From the NCBI GenBank assembly GCA_050010255.1, contig JBEKLJ010000215.1, positions 1 to 5,766 on the forward strand: a stretch of DNA of 5,766 bases, written 5' to 3'. The position numbers and the translations under genes were made by a program. Within the stretch, counting starts at the first letter, position 1, and each line of letters starts with the position of its first letter. The notes under the pieces are model-generated. The model had not been told where the DNA came from and searched no databases. It worked only from the letters and a program-made list of their open reading frames with translations. Positions 5,377-5,766 of this stretch are shown piece by piece. Source of the stretch: JBEKLJ01 sp050010255. GTDB taxonomy: Bacteria > Acidobacteriota > Terriglobia > Bryobacterales > Bryobacteraceae.

Positions 5377-5766
5377 ATGCCGGCGCCGGTGCGCGTCCTG
5401 GGACTCGGCAACGAGATCCTCGGCGACGACGCCTTCGGAATCCTGGCCGCGCGGCAGCTCGCCGGGCTGTTCCCGCCCGATAAGGTGGAGGTGGTTTCCA
5501 GTTCCGCATCCGGCCTGCACCTGCTTGACTACATCCTGGATTGCTCCCGCCTGATCGTGGTCGATACCGTCCAGACCGGCCACGCCGCCCCCGGCGCCAT
5601 CTACGTGCTCCGCGAAGAGGACCTGCCGCGCTCGGCCGCCGATTGCCCCCACGGTATGGGTTTGTTTGACGCGCTGCGCCTGGCCCGCCAGCTCGGCCTC
5701 AACGCCCCCGAGGAGATCACGATCATCGCCGTCGAAGCGGCCGATTGCCACACCGTCGGCGGCCCG
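5377..5766 (+). CDS. Hydrogenase maturation endopeptidase (HyaD/HybD/HycI family), partial
   Basis: The first 130 residues are present; the gene continues past the right edge. These proteases recognise nickel in the large-subunit precursor and cut after the His of the L2 motif, so the target here is expected to be H468 of MvhA. The N-terminal motif GLGNEILGDDAFG (residues 9-21) is typical. By comparison with E. coli HybD, the nickel-sensing residues Glu16, Asp62 and His93 correspond to D18 (GDDAFG), D63 (LIVVDTVQ) and H92 (DCPHGMGLFDAL). APGAIYVL (71-78) is another family segment. Asp in place of Glu at position 18 is common in the family. The ATG is preceded by GAGGA at 5363-5367, 9 bases away, and lies 4 bases after the mvhA stop, so it belongs to the same operon. 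The family's usual length of about 150-180 residues suggests that 20-50 residues are missing. Confidence 0.9.
   Translation, partial: MPAPVRVLGLGNEILGDDAFGILAARQLAGLFPPDKVEVVSSSASGLHLLDYILDCSRLIVVDTVQTGHAAPGAIYVLREEDLPRSAADCPHGMGLFDALRLARQLGLNAPEEITIIAVEAADCHTVGGP

Noticed and set aside
2601..5411. 936-codon open frame on the minus strand
   Set aside because: It lies antisense to mvhD, mvhG and mvhA, which carry complete family motifs. Its Arg/Gly/Ala/His/Val-rich, low-complexity translation is what GC-rich third positions produce on the opposite strand.

Overview
The window joins two unlike stretches of DNA. Positions 1 to about 2150 hold a divergently transcribed pair: a small unknown protein on the minus strand that runs off the left edge, and an OLD-like AAA ATPase with a Toprim nuclease motif on the plus strand. 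Positions about 2150 to 5766 hold a GC-rich, tightly packed operon for a group 3c (MvhADG type) [NiFe] hydrogenase: the 3' remnant of hdrA, then mvhD, mvhG, mvhA and the start of a hydrogenase maturation protease that runs off the right edge.

The genes have Shine-Dalgarno sites and the hydrogenase part has strong G/C at third codon positions. This suggests a high-GC bacterium that carries a methanogen-type H2-linked electron-bifurcating module, as some Desulfobacterota, Acidobacteriota and related lineages do. The sequence alone does not fix the phylum.

Layout: 1-223 minus, partial hypothetical protein. 224-416, divergent intergenic region with an AT-rich 31-nt dyad at 316-346. 417-1997, ATPase/Toprim protein. 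1998-2148, no gene, only weak hairpins. 2149-2342, decayed 3' end of hdrA. 2335-2904 mvhD, 2901-3860 mvhG, 3864-5372 mvhA and 5377 to the edge the protease, with junctions of -4, +3 and +4 bases.

In the usual system MvhA oxidises H2 at the NiFe site, MvhG carries electrons through its Fe-S clusters, and MvhD passes them to HdrA. The flavin of HdrA then splits them between ferredoxin and a disulfide reduced by HdrBC. Here the partner HdrA appears destroyed at this locus: only its last ~64 codons remain, with a probable one-base frameshift and two damaged cluster residues. The possible defence module sits directly upstream. The most interesting reading is that a mobile or defence island, or a rearrangement, replaced the rest of hdrA and left Mvh without its local partner. 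An assembly or binning chimera is the main alternative and should be excluded first.
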